DNA of 64,000 nt from Bacteroidales bacterium (GTDB lineage Bacteria > Bacteroidota > Bacteroidia > Bacteroidales > UBA932), in contig JAFYUS010000030.1 in assembly GCA_017549505.1 (NCBI GenBank), positions 1 to 64,000 on the forward strand, given 5' to 3'. The first letter of the stretch is position 1. Each line of letters starts with the position of its first letter. Shown in pieces: positions 35,099 through 43,575 of the stretch. Under the pieces are notes generated by a model that ran no database searches, had not been told where the DNA came from, and was given only the letters and a program-made list of their open reading frames with translations. Made by a program: the position numbers and the translations under genes.

Positions 35099-36075
35099 TA
35101 TTTACGTCTTCCTAAAAGCATGTCTGCATAACGGTGCAGCATTTCTGATTTGATTAAGCCGAGGTTGAGCTCCTTTACATATCCCATAGCCTGATTATGG
35201 AAACGTATGATTTCCTCCTTCGCCTCCTGCTCGATATTGAGCTCTGCGTAAAGATTCTTCACTGCTGTAATCTTTGCCTCTTTTTCTGCATCAGTCGATA
35301 CAGGCATTGCGAGAGCTTCGGCAAATCGCTCCGTTCCTGCCTTTTCAAGGGCGCGTGTGAGCAGCCAGCTCTTCTTGTTGTTGAGGATGTCTCCTCCGAT
35401 TGCCTTTCCGAATACGGCAGGATCTCCGTATGTGTCAAGCAAGTCGTCAGCGATCTGGAATGCAAGTCCGAGGTCATATCCGAACTTGTAGAGCAGGTCG
35501 GCTTCCCGGGCCGATGCACCTGCAATCAGGGCTCCCATCTTGGCTGAGCATGCTATAAGCACAGCTGTCTTCAGTCCGACCATCTTCAGATAGTCTTCCA
35601 TCGGAACCTGAGGCAGGCCCTCGAAGTCCATGTCATATTGCTGACCCTCACATACCTGAGCCGCTGTGTCCGAGAACAGGGCAAGCACAGCCGGAAGTGC
35701 AGCTGCCGGTGCCTTTGCAATCATCCTGTAGCTTTCGATCGACATCACGTCTCCCGACAGGATGGCGGTGTTCTCATCCCACTTCTTGTAGACGGTCGGT
35801 ACGCCGCGACGGACGTCCGCCTTGTCCATGATGTCGTCATGGATGAGAGTGAAACTATGGAATACTTCGATTGCTGCAGCCGGAGAGAGGATCTCTTCGG
35901 AGAATGAATCCTTGTAGAGGGCATAGGTCGTGAGACAGAGTCTCGGACGGATCCTCTTGCCTCCGATTTCGATCATGTACCTTAAAGGGTCATACAGACC
36001 GGATGGCTCCTGAGTGAACTTCAGGTTGGCGAACATCTCCTTTAGAGTGGCCTCAATATGTTTTTCCTGTATCAT
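35098..36075 (-). CDS. short-chain polyprenyl diphosphate synthase
   Basis: A 325-residue trans-prenyltransferase. The first Asp-rich motif is DDIMD (80-84) and the second DDLLD (210-214); GGKRIRPRL binds IPP. An aromatic residue (F75) lies five before the first motif, which in this family usually limits products to C15-C20, so a farnesyl or geranylgeranyl diphosphate synthase is likelier than a long-chain enzyme. The product supplies quinone and undecaprenyl pathways. First of a two-gene operon with the U32 gene. Confidence 0.9.
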   Translation of the reverse strand: MIQEKHIEATLKEMFANLKFTQEPSGLYDPLRYMIEIGGKRIRPRLCLTTYALYKDSFSEEILSPAAAIEVFHSFTLIHDDIMDKADVRRGVPTVYKKWDENTAILSGDVMSIESYRMIAKAPAAALPAVLALFSDTAAQVCEGQQYDMDFEGLPQVPMEDYLKMVGLKTAVLIACSAKMGALIAGASAREADLLYKFGYDLGLAFQIADDLLDTYGDPAVFGKAIGGDILNNKKSWLLTRALEKAGTERFAEALAMPVSTDAEKEAKITAVKNLYAELNIEQEAKEEIIRFHNQAMGYVKELNLGLIKSEMLHRYADMLLGRRK

Positions 36076-36103
36076 AATACATCACGTGCTTTTATGTAAC
36101 CCA

Positions 36104-36131
36104 CAAAGGTAATGAAATTTCATTATCTTTG
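36104..36131. promoter_or_regulatory. divergent -7 boxes for polyprenyl synthase and rsgA
   Basis: Minus strand TACCTTTG (36111-36104) lies ~29 bases before the polyprenyl synthase. Plus strand TATCTTTG (36124-36131) ends only four bases before the rsgA ATG at 36136, implying a leaderless or nearly leaderless mRNA. Confidence 0.5.
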
Positions 36132-36135
36132 CACC

Positions 36136-37104
36136 ATGATTGTAAAAGGAGAAGCAACGGTAGTAAAGCATACGGGAAGCCATTATCTGCTGTCCCGCCT
36201 GCCTGAGTGGGAACTGTTTCCGGCAGTGCTCAGGGGTAAGATACGTCTTAAGGGATCCTCTGCAACTAATCCTGTGGCAGTAGGTGATGTGGTGACCTTT
36301 GAGGCCGAGATACCAGAAGGCGCTGATGTAGTGGCCGAAGTGACGCTTGAGAATCCTGCGGCGATAACCTCTGTAAAGCCGAGGAAGAACTATATCATCC
36401 GCAAGTCTACTAATCTCTCCCGTCAGTCTCATATAATCGCAGCCAATCTGGACAGGGCGTTCATAATCGCCACCATAGACTATCCGGAGATAAAACTGCC
36501 TTTCCTTGACCGTATCCTCGTGACATGCGAGGTCTACAATATCCCGGTGACCATAGTCCTGAACAAGGTCGATCTGTATCGCGAATCCCATAAGGAGATG
36601 CTCGAGGCCTTCCATGAAATCTACGAGGGGGCAGGCTATCCCATAATCGAAGTGTCTGCAAAGACAGGCGAGGGTGTCGAGGTACTTCAGGATGCATGCA
36701 AGGGACATGTCTCCCTGTTCTCCGGAGTCTCCGGAGTCGGCAAGTCGTCGCTCATCAAGGCGCTCGACCCGTCCTTGAATCCTAGGGTAGGAGAAATATC
36801 GGACGTCCACCTTCAGGGAAAGCACACCACGACATTCTACGAGATGTATAGCCTCGCTTCCGGAGGCTTCATCGTCGACACCCCGGGTCTCCGCGGCTTC
36901 GGTCTTGTGGACCTGAAGAAGGAGGAGATCGCCCTCTATTTCCCTGAGATGCTCAAGGTTTCCGAGGATTGCCGTTTTGCCCCATGTACCCATACCCACG
37001 AGCCGGGCTGTGCCGTCAAGGAGGCCGTAGAAGCCGGTGAAATCAGTTATGACAGATACTCGTCATACTTGGGCATGCTCGAAGAGGAAGGAAAATACAG
37101 GTAA
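36136..37104 (+). CDS. rsgA: ribosome small subunit GTPase RsgA
   Basis: A 322-residue circularly permuted GTPase that helps late 30S maturation. The N-terminal OB-fold (GEATVVKHTGSHYLL to DVVTFEAEIP) is followed by G4 LNKVDLY, G1 SGVSGVGKSSLI and G3 DTPGLRGFG, in the permuted order G4-G5-G1-G2-G3. The C-terminal zinc knuckle has CRFAPCTHTHEPGCAV. Start MIVKGEAT is used; an ATG at 36112 lies upstream of the -7 box. One-base overlap with the MATE gene. Confidence 0.95.
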   Translation: MIVKGEATVVKHTGSHYLLSRLPEWELFPAVLRGKIRLKGSSATNPVAVGDVVTFEAEIPEGADVVAEVTLENPAAITSVKPRKNYIIRKSTNLSRQSHIIAANLDRAFIIATIDYPEIKLPFLDRILVTCEVYNIPVTIVLNKVDLYRESHKEMLEAFHEIYEGAGYPIIEVSAKTGEGVEVLQDACKGHVSLFSGVSGVGKSSLIKALDPSLNPRVGEISDVHLQGKHTTTFYEMYSLASGGFIVDTPGLRGFGLVDLKKEEIALYFPEMLKVSEDCRFAPCTHTHEPGCAVKEAVEAGEISYDRYSSYLGMLEEEGKYR

Positions 37105-38462
37105 TGAAAGCAATCAACAAAGACATACTTAAGCTGGCCATTCCAAGTATTCTGGCCAACATCACCGTCCCGTTGGTGGGAATGGTGGACATAGCCGTGG
37201 CAGGCCATCTGGATACCAGCGCGGCAATGATGATCGGAGGAATAGCCATCGGTACGATGCTCTTCGACCTTCTTTACTGGAACTTCGGATTCCTGCGTGT
37301 AGGTACAGGCGGACTTACAGCCCAGGCATACGGAAGGGGAGACAGGAAGGAATGTGCAAAGATACTTACCCGTGCCTTGGGAATATCCATAGCATGTGCC
37401 TTGGTGCTGATAGCAATCCAGTGGATATTCGTAAAGACCGCTTTTCTGGTTGTCGAATGTTCTCCTGAAGTAAGGACACTCGCCACTCAGTATTTCTTCA
37501 TCCGCATCTGGGCTGCCCCCGCAACCCTGAGCCTGATGGCTCTCAAAGGCTGGTTCATCGGAATGCAGGACAGCGTAAGCGCGATGGTTGTCGATCTTGT
37601 GGTCAACGGAATGAACATCCTGATGAGTGTCGTCCTTGCCCTGGGATTCAATATCGGCGGATGGCATTATGAAGGAATGGGCTTCGCCGGAATCGCCGCC
37701 GGAACAGTGGCGGCCCAGTACTCCGGTTTTCTGACCGCTTTGGTCATCCTGGCCTTCAGATATATCAGGTCTACATTCGCCTATATGGACTCCGACGACC
37801 TGAAGTCCGTCTTCAGGGGCAGCGAGACGAAGCGTTTCTTCGTCATGAACGCCGACCTTTTCGTCCGTTCCCTCTGCTTCATCGCGATCTACATAGGCTT
37901 TACTGTGATCTCCGCCCGCTACGGCGACGTGCTTCTGGCAGTAAGCTCCATAATGATGAAGCTCCTGATGGTATTCTCATACTTCACCGACGGCTTCGCA
38001 TACGCCGGTGAGGCCCTGACGGGCAGGTACATCGGGGCCAAAGACGCCCCGATGGTACGCCAGACGGTCCGATGGACCTTTGTCTGGAGCATGGGCATCG
38101 CGGTGATATTCATGGGTATATATCATTTTGCGGGAGTACCTATGCTCAAGATGATGACCTCAGACATGACGGTCGTCACGGCTGCGCGTGACTTCCTTCC
38201 ATGGCTTCTGCTGATGCCCGTCATCGGCTGCGCTGCCTTCACATGGGACGGCATCTACATCGGTGCGACTGCATCCAAGGCCATACGTAATTCCATGCTA
38301 TGGGCTGTCGTTGCCTTTTTCGCCGTCTGGGCGGCAGGCCTTGCCTTCCCGGATTTGTCCGCGGAAGGCTCGATGCATATCCTCATGGGCGCATATTTCG
38401 CCCACCTGCTTGCCAGGACTGTGTACTTGACCGTGCGGTATAAAGCTTTGATACACATCTAG
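37104..38462 (+). CDS. MATE family efflux transporter
   Basis: A 452-residue protein with about 12 membrane helices in two similar halves. The N-terminus LKLAIPSILANITVPLVGMVD and GTGGLTAQAYGRGD are typical MATE/DinF-like features. These carriers export cationic drugs or metabolites in exchange for Na+ or H+. The substrate is unknown. It overlaps rsgA by one base (TAATG), so it is translationally coupled to a housekeeping gene. Confidence 0.9.
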   Translation: MKAINKDILKLAIPSILANITVPLVGMVDIAVAGHLDTSAAMMIGGIAIGTMLFDLLYWNFGFLRVGTGGLTAQAYGRGDRKECAKILTRALGISIACALVLIAIQWIFVKTAFLVVECSPEVRTLATQYFFIRIWAAPATLSLMALKGWFIGMQDSVSAMVVDLVVNGMNILMSVVLALGFNIGGWHYEGMGFAGIAAGTVAAQYSGFLTALVILAFRYIRSTFAYMDSDDLKSVFRGSETKRFFVMNADLFVRSLCFIAIYIGFTVISARYGDVLLAVSSIMMKLLMVFSYFTDGFAYAGEALTGRYIGAKDAPMVRQTVRWTFVWSMGIAVIFMGIYHFAGVPMLKMMTSDMTVVTAARDFLPWLLLMPVIGCAAFTWDGIYIGATASKAIRNSMLWAVVAFFAVWAAGLAFPDLSAEGSMHILMGAYFAHLLARTVYLTVRYKALIHI

Positions 38463-38521
38463 TTGTGTGTTTCGCCTGCTGTCCTCGCTATGCAGGCAAA
38501 ACGTGTAAGATATTGATACAT

Positions 38522-39886
38522 ATGAGTTTATATTCATTCTATAGAATAAGCAAGCCTTCGACGGAACAGGTCGCTCCGGAGCAGGTCGATAAGGAATACA
38601 GATCGCTCCGGAACAGGACGTTCTGGGGTGTGACTGTCGCATACAGCCTTTATTATGTGTGCAGGATGAGTCTCAGTGTCGTCAAGCAGCCTCTGATAGA
38701 CGAGGGAGTGCTCTCAGCAGGAGAATTGGGAGTCATCGGTTCTGCCCTTCTTTTCATATACGCCGTCGGAAAGTTCATGAACGGATTCATTGCTGACTAT
38801 TGCAACATCAAGAGGTTCATGGCGACAGGTCTGTTCTTCTCCGCGCTCATCAATCTCCTTTTGGGAGTGTTGGGAGTGTTCAATGACCTTGTACCTCTGA
38901 CCACTGCCGTAATATTCTTTTCATTTGCAATCCTTTGGGGCATAAACGGATGGATGCAGTCTATGGGTTCTCCTCCGGGAGTGATCTGCCTGTCCCGCTG
39001 GTTCCCTAAGTCCCAGCGCGGAACCTTCTACAGCATATTCAGTTCGACACCTTACATAGGCGAGTTCCTCTCGTTCATCATTACAGGTCTTGTCGTAGGC
39101 GCCCTTGGCTGGAAGGCCGGTTTCATAGTCGCCGCCGTTGCGGGTCTTGTCGGTTCGCTGATAATCCTGCTTCTTGTCTCCGATACGCCGGAGAGCAAGG
39201 GACTTCCTTCTGTCCAGCAGCTCACGGGCGAGGATGTCACAAGACATGATACGATGCCCACCAGGGATCTTCAGAAATATGTGCTGAGACATCCGGGTAT
39301 ATGGATCATCGCCATCTCAAGCGCCTTCATATACATAACCAAGTATGCAATAACCGGTTGGGGAGTGCTTTTCCTTCAGAAGGAGAAGGGATTTCCTATC
39401 GAAGAGGCAACTCAGATCATCGGCTTCTATGCTGCTTCCGGAATGGTCGGAACCGTGCTTGCAGGATGGCTTTCGGACAAGCTTTTCAAGAGTGACAGAG
39501 TCAAGCCTGCGGTTCTTGCAGGAGTGTTGAGCTTCATCTCATTGGCTCTGTTCCTGTTTACAGATGCCGGTTACATGATGCATGTCTTCTATGTCTCCCT
39601 CTTCAGCCTTGCCATCGGAGTCCTATACTGTATCGTAGCCGGTCTTATGGCTATAGATATAGTGCCTAGAAAGGCGACGGGTGCGGCCTTGGGAGTTGTC
39701 GGTATATCAAGTTATGTTGCGGCTGGACTTCAGGAGATCACAAGCGGTTACCTTATACAATTCAACACCACCCGTGTGGATGGTGTCGATGTTTATGATT
39801 TCGGACCGGTTTCATGGTTCTGGCTTGCTGCAGCACTCATATCGTTCATCCTGCCTGTCCTGAACTGGAAGAAGATGAAGAGGTAA
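38522..39886 (+). CDS. organophosphate:phosphate antiporter (GlpT/UhpT type MFS)
   Basis: A 454-residue MFS carrier of the OPA family: 12 helices, and in helix 1 the YSLYYVCRMSLSVVKQP segment with the conserved Arg used in phosphate binding. GINGWMQSMGSPPGV and LSRWFPKSQRGTFYS match the family loop. GlpT exchanges glycerol-3-phosphate and UhpT hexose-6-phosphate for inorganic phosphate; the sequence does not settle which. The chosen start gives MSLYSFYRIS; an upstream ATG at 38465 adds an unconserved Cys-rich tail. It ends directly against the convergent response regulator gene, with no terminator between them. Confidence 0.88.
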   Translation: MSLYSFYRISKPSTEQVAPEQVDKEYRSLRNRTFWGVTVAYSLYYVCRMSLSVVKQPLIDEGVLSAGELGVIGSALLFIYAVGKFMNGFIADYCNIKRFMATGLFFSALINLLLGVLGVFNDLVPLTTAVIFFSFAILWGINGWMQSMGSPPGVICLSRWFPKSQRGTFYSIFSSTPYIGEFLSFIITGLVVGALGWKAGFIVAAVAGLVGSLIILLLVSDTPESKGLPSVQQLTGEDVTRHDTMPTRDLQKYVLRHPGIWIIAISSAFIYITKYAITGWGVLFLQKEKGFPIEEATQIIGFYAASGMVGTVLAGWLSDKLFKSDRVKPAVLAGVLSFISLALFLFTDAGYMMHVFYVSLFSLAIGVLYCIVAGLMAIDIVPRKATGAALGVVGISSYVAAGLQEITSGYLIQFNTTRVDGVDVYDFGPVSWFWLAAALISFILPVLNWKKMKR

Positions 39887-40651
39887 CTATCTTTCAAGCC
39901 ATGAGAGGAAGTCGTCGACTCTCGAGCGGCTTACCGTCATCTCGAAAGGTGCATCAGGCTTTGATACTATCTTCAATCGGCTTCCTGCCTGTTTTATGAT
40001 GCTTGAAATGGCATTCATCGATATTATGCATCCTCGCGAGATCCTGAAGAACTTCTCCGGATCCAGTTCCTCTACCATCACGTCCAGAGACGTGTCGATG
40101 ATGTATTTGTCTCCCTTGAATGTAATCAGATAGTTGGTCTTCTCTTCAGAGTAGACATAAGCGATTTCTGCTGTAGGTACAGGGACGATTCTGTCATTGA
40201 ACCTGATTATAAACCTCTCCTTGTATTCCTTCTTCGGAGCAGCATTCCCTCCTATGGCTTTCATCAGGGCTTCCACATCCACTTGTCCTCCGCTCATGCG
40301 GCAACGTGCGACGGCCCTCTTGAGCGAGGATGCGTCTATCGGCTTGAGCAGGTAGTCGATGCTTCCTGCCTCGAATGCCTTTATCGCATAACTGTCATAT
40401 GCTGTGGTCATGATGACCTTGGCCTTCACTTCGATCTGGCGGAATATCTCGAAGCACTCGCCGTCCGCAAGCTCCACGTCCATGAATATGACGTCTGCAT
40501 GGTTTCCAGGGTCAGCGAGCCAGCTGACCGTGCTTTTTACGGAGCTTGACGTACCTACGACCTCCATGTCCGGGAAGTTCTGCGTAAGGGTTCTTATAAG
40601 GCTCTTCTGAGCCATTATCTCGTCTTCCACTATCAGGACTTTCATTGCCAT
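39887..40651 (-). CDS. LytTR family response regulator
   Basis: A 254-residue two-component regulator. The receiver domain (3-120) has the acidic pocket in IVEDE, the phosphorylated Asp D58 (FMDVELADG), TTAYDSY and the Lys of LLKPI. The C-terminal LytTR DNA-binding domain (about 150-252) has FIIRFNDRIVPVPTAEIAYVYSEEKTNYL-type strands and ends RSRVDDFLSWLER. LytTR domains bind pairs of short direct repeats about two helical turns apart; such repeats occur upstream of two glucan transcription units in this window. It is co-transcribed with the kinase gene (gap 3 bases). ATG 40645 (MKVLIVEDE) is an equally good start. Confidence 0.94.
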   Translation of the reverse strand: MAMKVLIVEDEIMAQKSLIRTLTQNFPDMEVVGTSSSVKSTVSWLADPGNHADVIFMDVELADGECFEIFRQIEVKAKVIMTTAYDSYAIKAFEAGSIDYLLKPIDASSLKRAVARCRMSGGQVDVEALMKAIGGNAAPKKEYKERFIIRFNDRIVPVPTAEIAYVYSEEKTNYLITFKGDKYIIDTSLDVMVEELDPEKFFRISRGCIISMNAISSIIKQAGSRLKIVSKPDAPFEMTVSRSRVDDFLSWLER

Positions 40652-40654
40652 ATG

Positions 40655-42004
40655 TTATAATAAAGGTAAGGTTACACAATAATCATTCTCTGTCTGTTCG
40701 ATAGTAATTGATTTGCCTGACAGGTCCATGTAAAGTTGTCTGATATACTTCTGTCCAAGACCTGTCGAGACGCTTTTGGTCACTTTCGGTACTATGTTGT
40801 TTCGCACATGTATATTGCCTTCATCTGCGGTAATCTCTATCCTCAACGGCTTTTCAGTGCTTACTGCATTGTGCTTTGTCGCGTTCTCTATAAGCAGCTG
40901 GATGGAGCAAGGAGGCACAAAGCGGGCCAGCTTATCCTCAGGGACATCGATCGTCACTTCGAATCCTTCAGGAAAACGGACCTGAAGGAGGTCTATATAC
41001 AGACGGACGAACACAAGTTCGTCGCGCAGCGGAACGATTTCCTCATCTTCGCTCTTGATCATGTACCTGTATATGCCGGCAAGCTTGTGGGTATAGATGC
41101 TGGCCTGCTCGTTCTTCTCTTCGCAGATGAGGCAGTCCAGGATGTTGAGGGAGTTGAAAAGGAAATGAGGATTGACCTGTCTCTTGAGCTTCAGGTAACG
41201 GTACTGAGCCATGTTTGCCTTTTCTCTTTCCGACTGCATCTCACTATGCGTCGTGAGTGCGTAGTTGATCATATATACGATGCAGTATACCGTTATCTGG
41301 AGTATCAGCGAGACGATGGCCACAAGCATGAAGTTCTCATCTTCCACACCGACAAGGAAAGTTTCCATAAGTGTGGCCAAGGCCATGAATCCTATGAACA
41401 GGATTATCGTACTGAGTCTGGATGCGGAGTCCCCGCGTGTTCCTACCGTTCTGATGAACAGGATGTTGACGCAGGTCAGGATGATAAGGGAGAAGGAGTT
41501 CGTCATCACCTTTCTTATCATCTCGAATATGGCGTCCTGTTCGAAAGGAGTCCTTGACAGGAATACGACGATAAGGATTCTCAGGATGAATATTCCAGAT
41601 GCTATGAGCAGAATCCACTTCATGTAAGGAGTCGACTTGATGTTCACGTTCTCGACTTCCTTCTGACCGAATATCTTGGTTATTCCTACGATGCTCCATC
41701 CGAGGATTTCAGTGGTGATGACGGTGGAAAAGCAATGTACCAGATACTCCGAAGCCATGAATGAGCCGAGCACGTTAGCTCCGAAGGTACCGATGACGAA
41801 ACCGAGGATGTTGACGATTATGACGACGATTGCGGTGAACTCGATCTTCAGGTCCATCTTCATGCTTATGACGAGGGCCATGGCCATCGTCAGCACTGTC
41901 AGGAGAATCTGGTCATCTGCTCCCGCCAGCCGGCATGCCAATGCCACGGCTGCATGGAGCAGGGCGAATATGTGTATGATCCAGGGTAAGCCTATAGATT
42001 TCAT
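40655..42004 (-). CDS. LytS-type sensor histidine kinase with eight membrane helices
   Basis: A 449-residue kinase (from MKSIGLPW). About eight membrane helices fill residues 5-245, with no large periplasmic domain. A short coiled linker leads to the His_kinase domain: H280 in QVNPHFLFNSLNILD, the N box QLLIENATKHN, and a reduced G box STGLGQKYIRQLY. The ligand is probably sensed within or close to the membrane; nothing shows what it is. It forms an operon with the LytTR regulator and is divergent from the glucan MFS-Sus operon. Confidence 0.93.
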   Translation of the reverse strand: MKSIGLPWIIHIFALLHAAVALACRLAGADDQILLTVLTMAMALVISMKMDLKIEFTAIVVIIVNILGFVIGTFGANVLGSFMASEYLVHCFSTVITTEILGWSIVGITKIFGQKEVENVNIKSTPYMKWILLIASGIFILRILIVVFLSRTPFEQDAIFEMIRKVMTNSFSLIILTCVNILFIRTVGTRGDSASRLSTIILFIGFMALATLMETFLVGVEDENFMLVAIVSLILQITVYCIVYMINYALTTHSEMQSEREKANMAQYRYLKLKRQVNPHFLFNSLNILDCLICEEKNEQASIYTHKLAGIYRYMIKSEDEEIVPLRDELVFVRLYIDLLQVRFPEGFEVTIDVPEDKLARFVPPCSIQLLIENATKHNAVSTEKPLRIEITADEGNIHVRNNIVPKVTKSVSTGLGQKYIRQLYMDLSGKSITIEQTENDYCVTLPLL

Positions 42005-42032
42005 ATTTGATACCTTCTGCACTAAATCGGAC

Positions 42033-42164
42033 CGAAGTTAGCAATTTTGCGCTGATATTCCAATTTTGCTGCTTTGTTCGTCTTGAAAAAACGACCGTTC
42101 GTCGATTTCTTCATGCAGTTCGTCATTATTATAATAAAGGTATAAATGTTAATGATTATTTTCG
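42033..42164. promoter_or_regulatory. LytTR-type triple direct repeat and divergent promoters
   Basis: GTTCGTC occurs at 42076, 42097 and 42118, exactly 21 bases apart. The second copy in context (ACCGTTCGT) fits the LytTR consensus [TA][AC][CA]GTTN[AG][TG] fully; the third (GCAGTTCGT) at eight of nine positions. An A/T-rich stretch follows, then TATTTTCG (42157-42164), a variant of TAnnTTTG, 46 bases before the MFS gene. On the minus strand TAACTTCG (42040-42033) faces the kinase gene. No -33 TTTG is seen at either, fitting an activator-dependent promoter. Confidence 0.7.
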
Positions 42165-42209
42165 CAAACTTATAAAAACGTAAAAAACAATAACCAAAAA
42201 CAGCATAAA

Positions 42210-43508
42210 ATGCAAAAAACGAAACTTACCTTCTGGCAGATGTGGAACATCAGCTTCGGATTCTTCGGAGTTCAGATAGCGTATTCCCTTCAAAGTGCCA
42301 ACATCAGCCGCATTTTCGCGACTCTGGGTGCGGATCCGCATGACCTCAGTTTCTTCTGGATCCTCCCTCCTCTGATGGGACTTATCGTGCAGCCGCTTGT
42401 AGGAAAGTACAGCGACAGGACATGGACCCGCCTTGGAAGACGTATTCCTTATCTCTTCCTCGGATCGATCATCGCAGTCCTTGTCATGTGCATGCTTCCT
42501 AATGCCGGAAACTTCGGTCTCGCTGTAAGCGGAGCAATGATCTTCGGACTTATCTCCCTGATGTTCCTCGATACATCGATCAACGTTGCCATGCAGCCGT
42601 TCAAGATGCTTGTAGGTGACATGGTGGGCGAGAATCAGAAGGCGCAGGCTTATTCTATCCAGAGTTTCCTCTGCAACGCAGGAAGCCTCGTGGGATATCT
42701 TTTCCCTATCATCTTCGCATGGATCGGAATCGCTAACGTAGCTCCTGAGGGACAGATCCCTGATACAGTGAAATATGCATTCTACATCGGTGCTGCCATC
42801 CTTATCCTCTGCGTTCTCTTCACTACCTTCAAGGTAAAGGAGATGCCTCCGAAGGAATACGCCGAGTTCCATGGTGTGGACCAGTCGAAGAAGGAAGAGA
42901 AGGCTCCCGGAATGTTCACCCTTCTGAAGAAGGCCCCTGCAACATTCTGGACAGTAGGTCTCGTACAGTTCTTCTGCTGGGCAGCCTTCCTTTATATGTG
43001 GACATATACAAACGGAGCTATCGCCGATACAGTATGGGGTACTACCGACGTAAAGTCTGAAGGCTATCAGGCTGCAGGCAACTGGGTAGGCGTCCTCTTC
43101 GCGGTGCAGGCTGTAGGATCCATGATCTGGGCTCTCCTTATCCCTAAGTTCAAGAACATCAAGACTGCGTATGTAGTCAGCCTCCTCGTGGGTGCAGCCG
43201 GCTTCGCATCTGTGTTCTTCATCCATGACCAGTATCTCCTCGTCGCTTCGTTCCTTCTTATCGGTGCGGCTTGGGCAGCTATGCTGGCTCTTCCTTTCAC
43301 ACTCCTTACCAACTCGCTTTCAGGCGAGCACATCGGAACATACCTCGGTCTGTTCAACGGTACCATCTGTCTTCCGCAGATCGCTGCCGCTGCCTGCGGA
43401 GGACTCGTTCTCAAGATGGTAGGAGGCGCACAGGTGAGCATGTTCCTCGTCGCAGGCGTGCTTCTCGTACTCGGTGCGGTTGCAGTACGCTTCGTGAAGG
43501 CTAAATAA
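42210..43508 (+). CDS. MFS sugar transporter, SLC45/maltose transporter-like
   Basis: A 432-residue inner-membrane carrier with 12 helices. FWQMWNISFGFFGVQIAYSLQSANISRIF, LPPLMGLIVQPLVGKYSDRTWTRLGRRIPYL and MLVGDMVGENQKAQAYS are the motifs of the glycoside-transporting MFS group that includes SLC45 sucrose carriers and Bacteroidota maltose carriers. It would bring maltose or malto-oligosaccharides from periplasm to cytoplasm, the step after SusC import. It is the first gene downstream of the putative LytTR sites and lies 67 bases before susC. Confidence 0.9.
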   Translation: MQKTKLTFWQMWNISFGFFGVQIAYSLQSANISRIFATLGADPHDLSFFWILPPLMGLIVQPLVGKYSDRTWTRLGRRIPYLFLGSIIAVLVMCMLPNAGNFGLAVSGAMIFGLISLMFLDTSINVAMQPFKMLVGDMVGENQKAQAYSIQSFLCNAGSLVGYLFPIIFAWIGIANVAPEGQIPDTVKYAFYIGAAILILCVLFTTFKVKEMPPKEYAEFHGVDQSKKEEKAPGMFTLLKKAPATFWTVGLVQFFCWAAFLYMWTYTNGAIADTVWGTTDVKSEGYQAAGNWVGVLFAVQAVGSMIWALLIPKFKNIKTAYVVSLLVGAAGFASVFFIHDQYLLVASFLLIGAAWAAMLALPFTLLTNSLSGEHIGTYLGLFNGTICLPQIAAAACGGLVLKMVGGAQVSMFLVAGVLLVLGAVAVRFVKAK

Positions 43509-43511
43509 TGA

Positions 43512-43527
43512 ATTCAGTCAACTGAAT
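43512..43527 (+). promoter_or_regulatory. small palindrome between the MFS and susC genes
   Basis: ATTCAG and CTGAAT enclose TCAA just after the MFS stop, in the 67-base gap before susC. It could be a weak mRNA hairpin. No -7 box was found in the gap, so susC probably relies on the upstream promoter. Confidence 0.3.
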
Positions 43528-43575
43528 ATTATATAGTTCAACAAATAAACAATCTACTAACCAAAAAAAGTTCTT

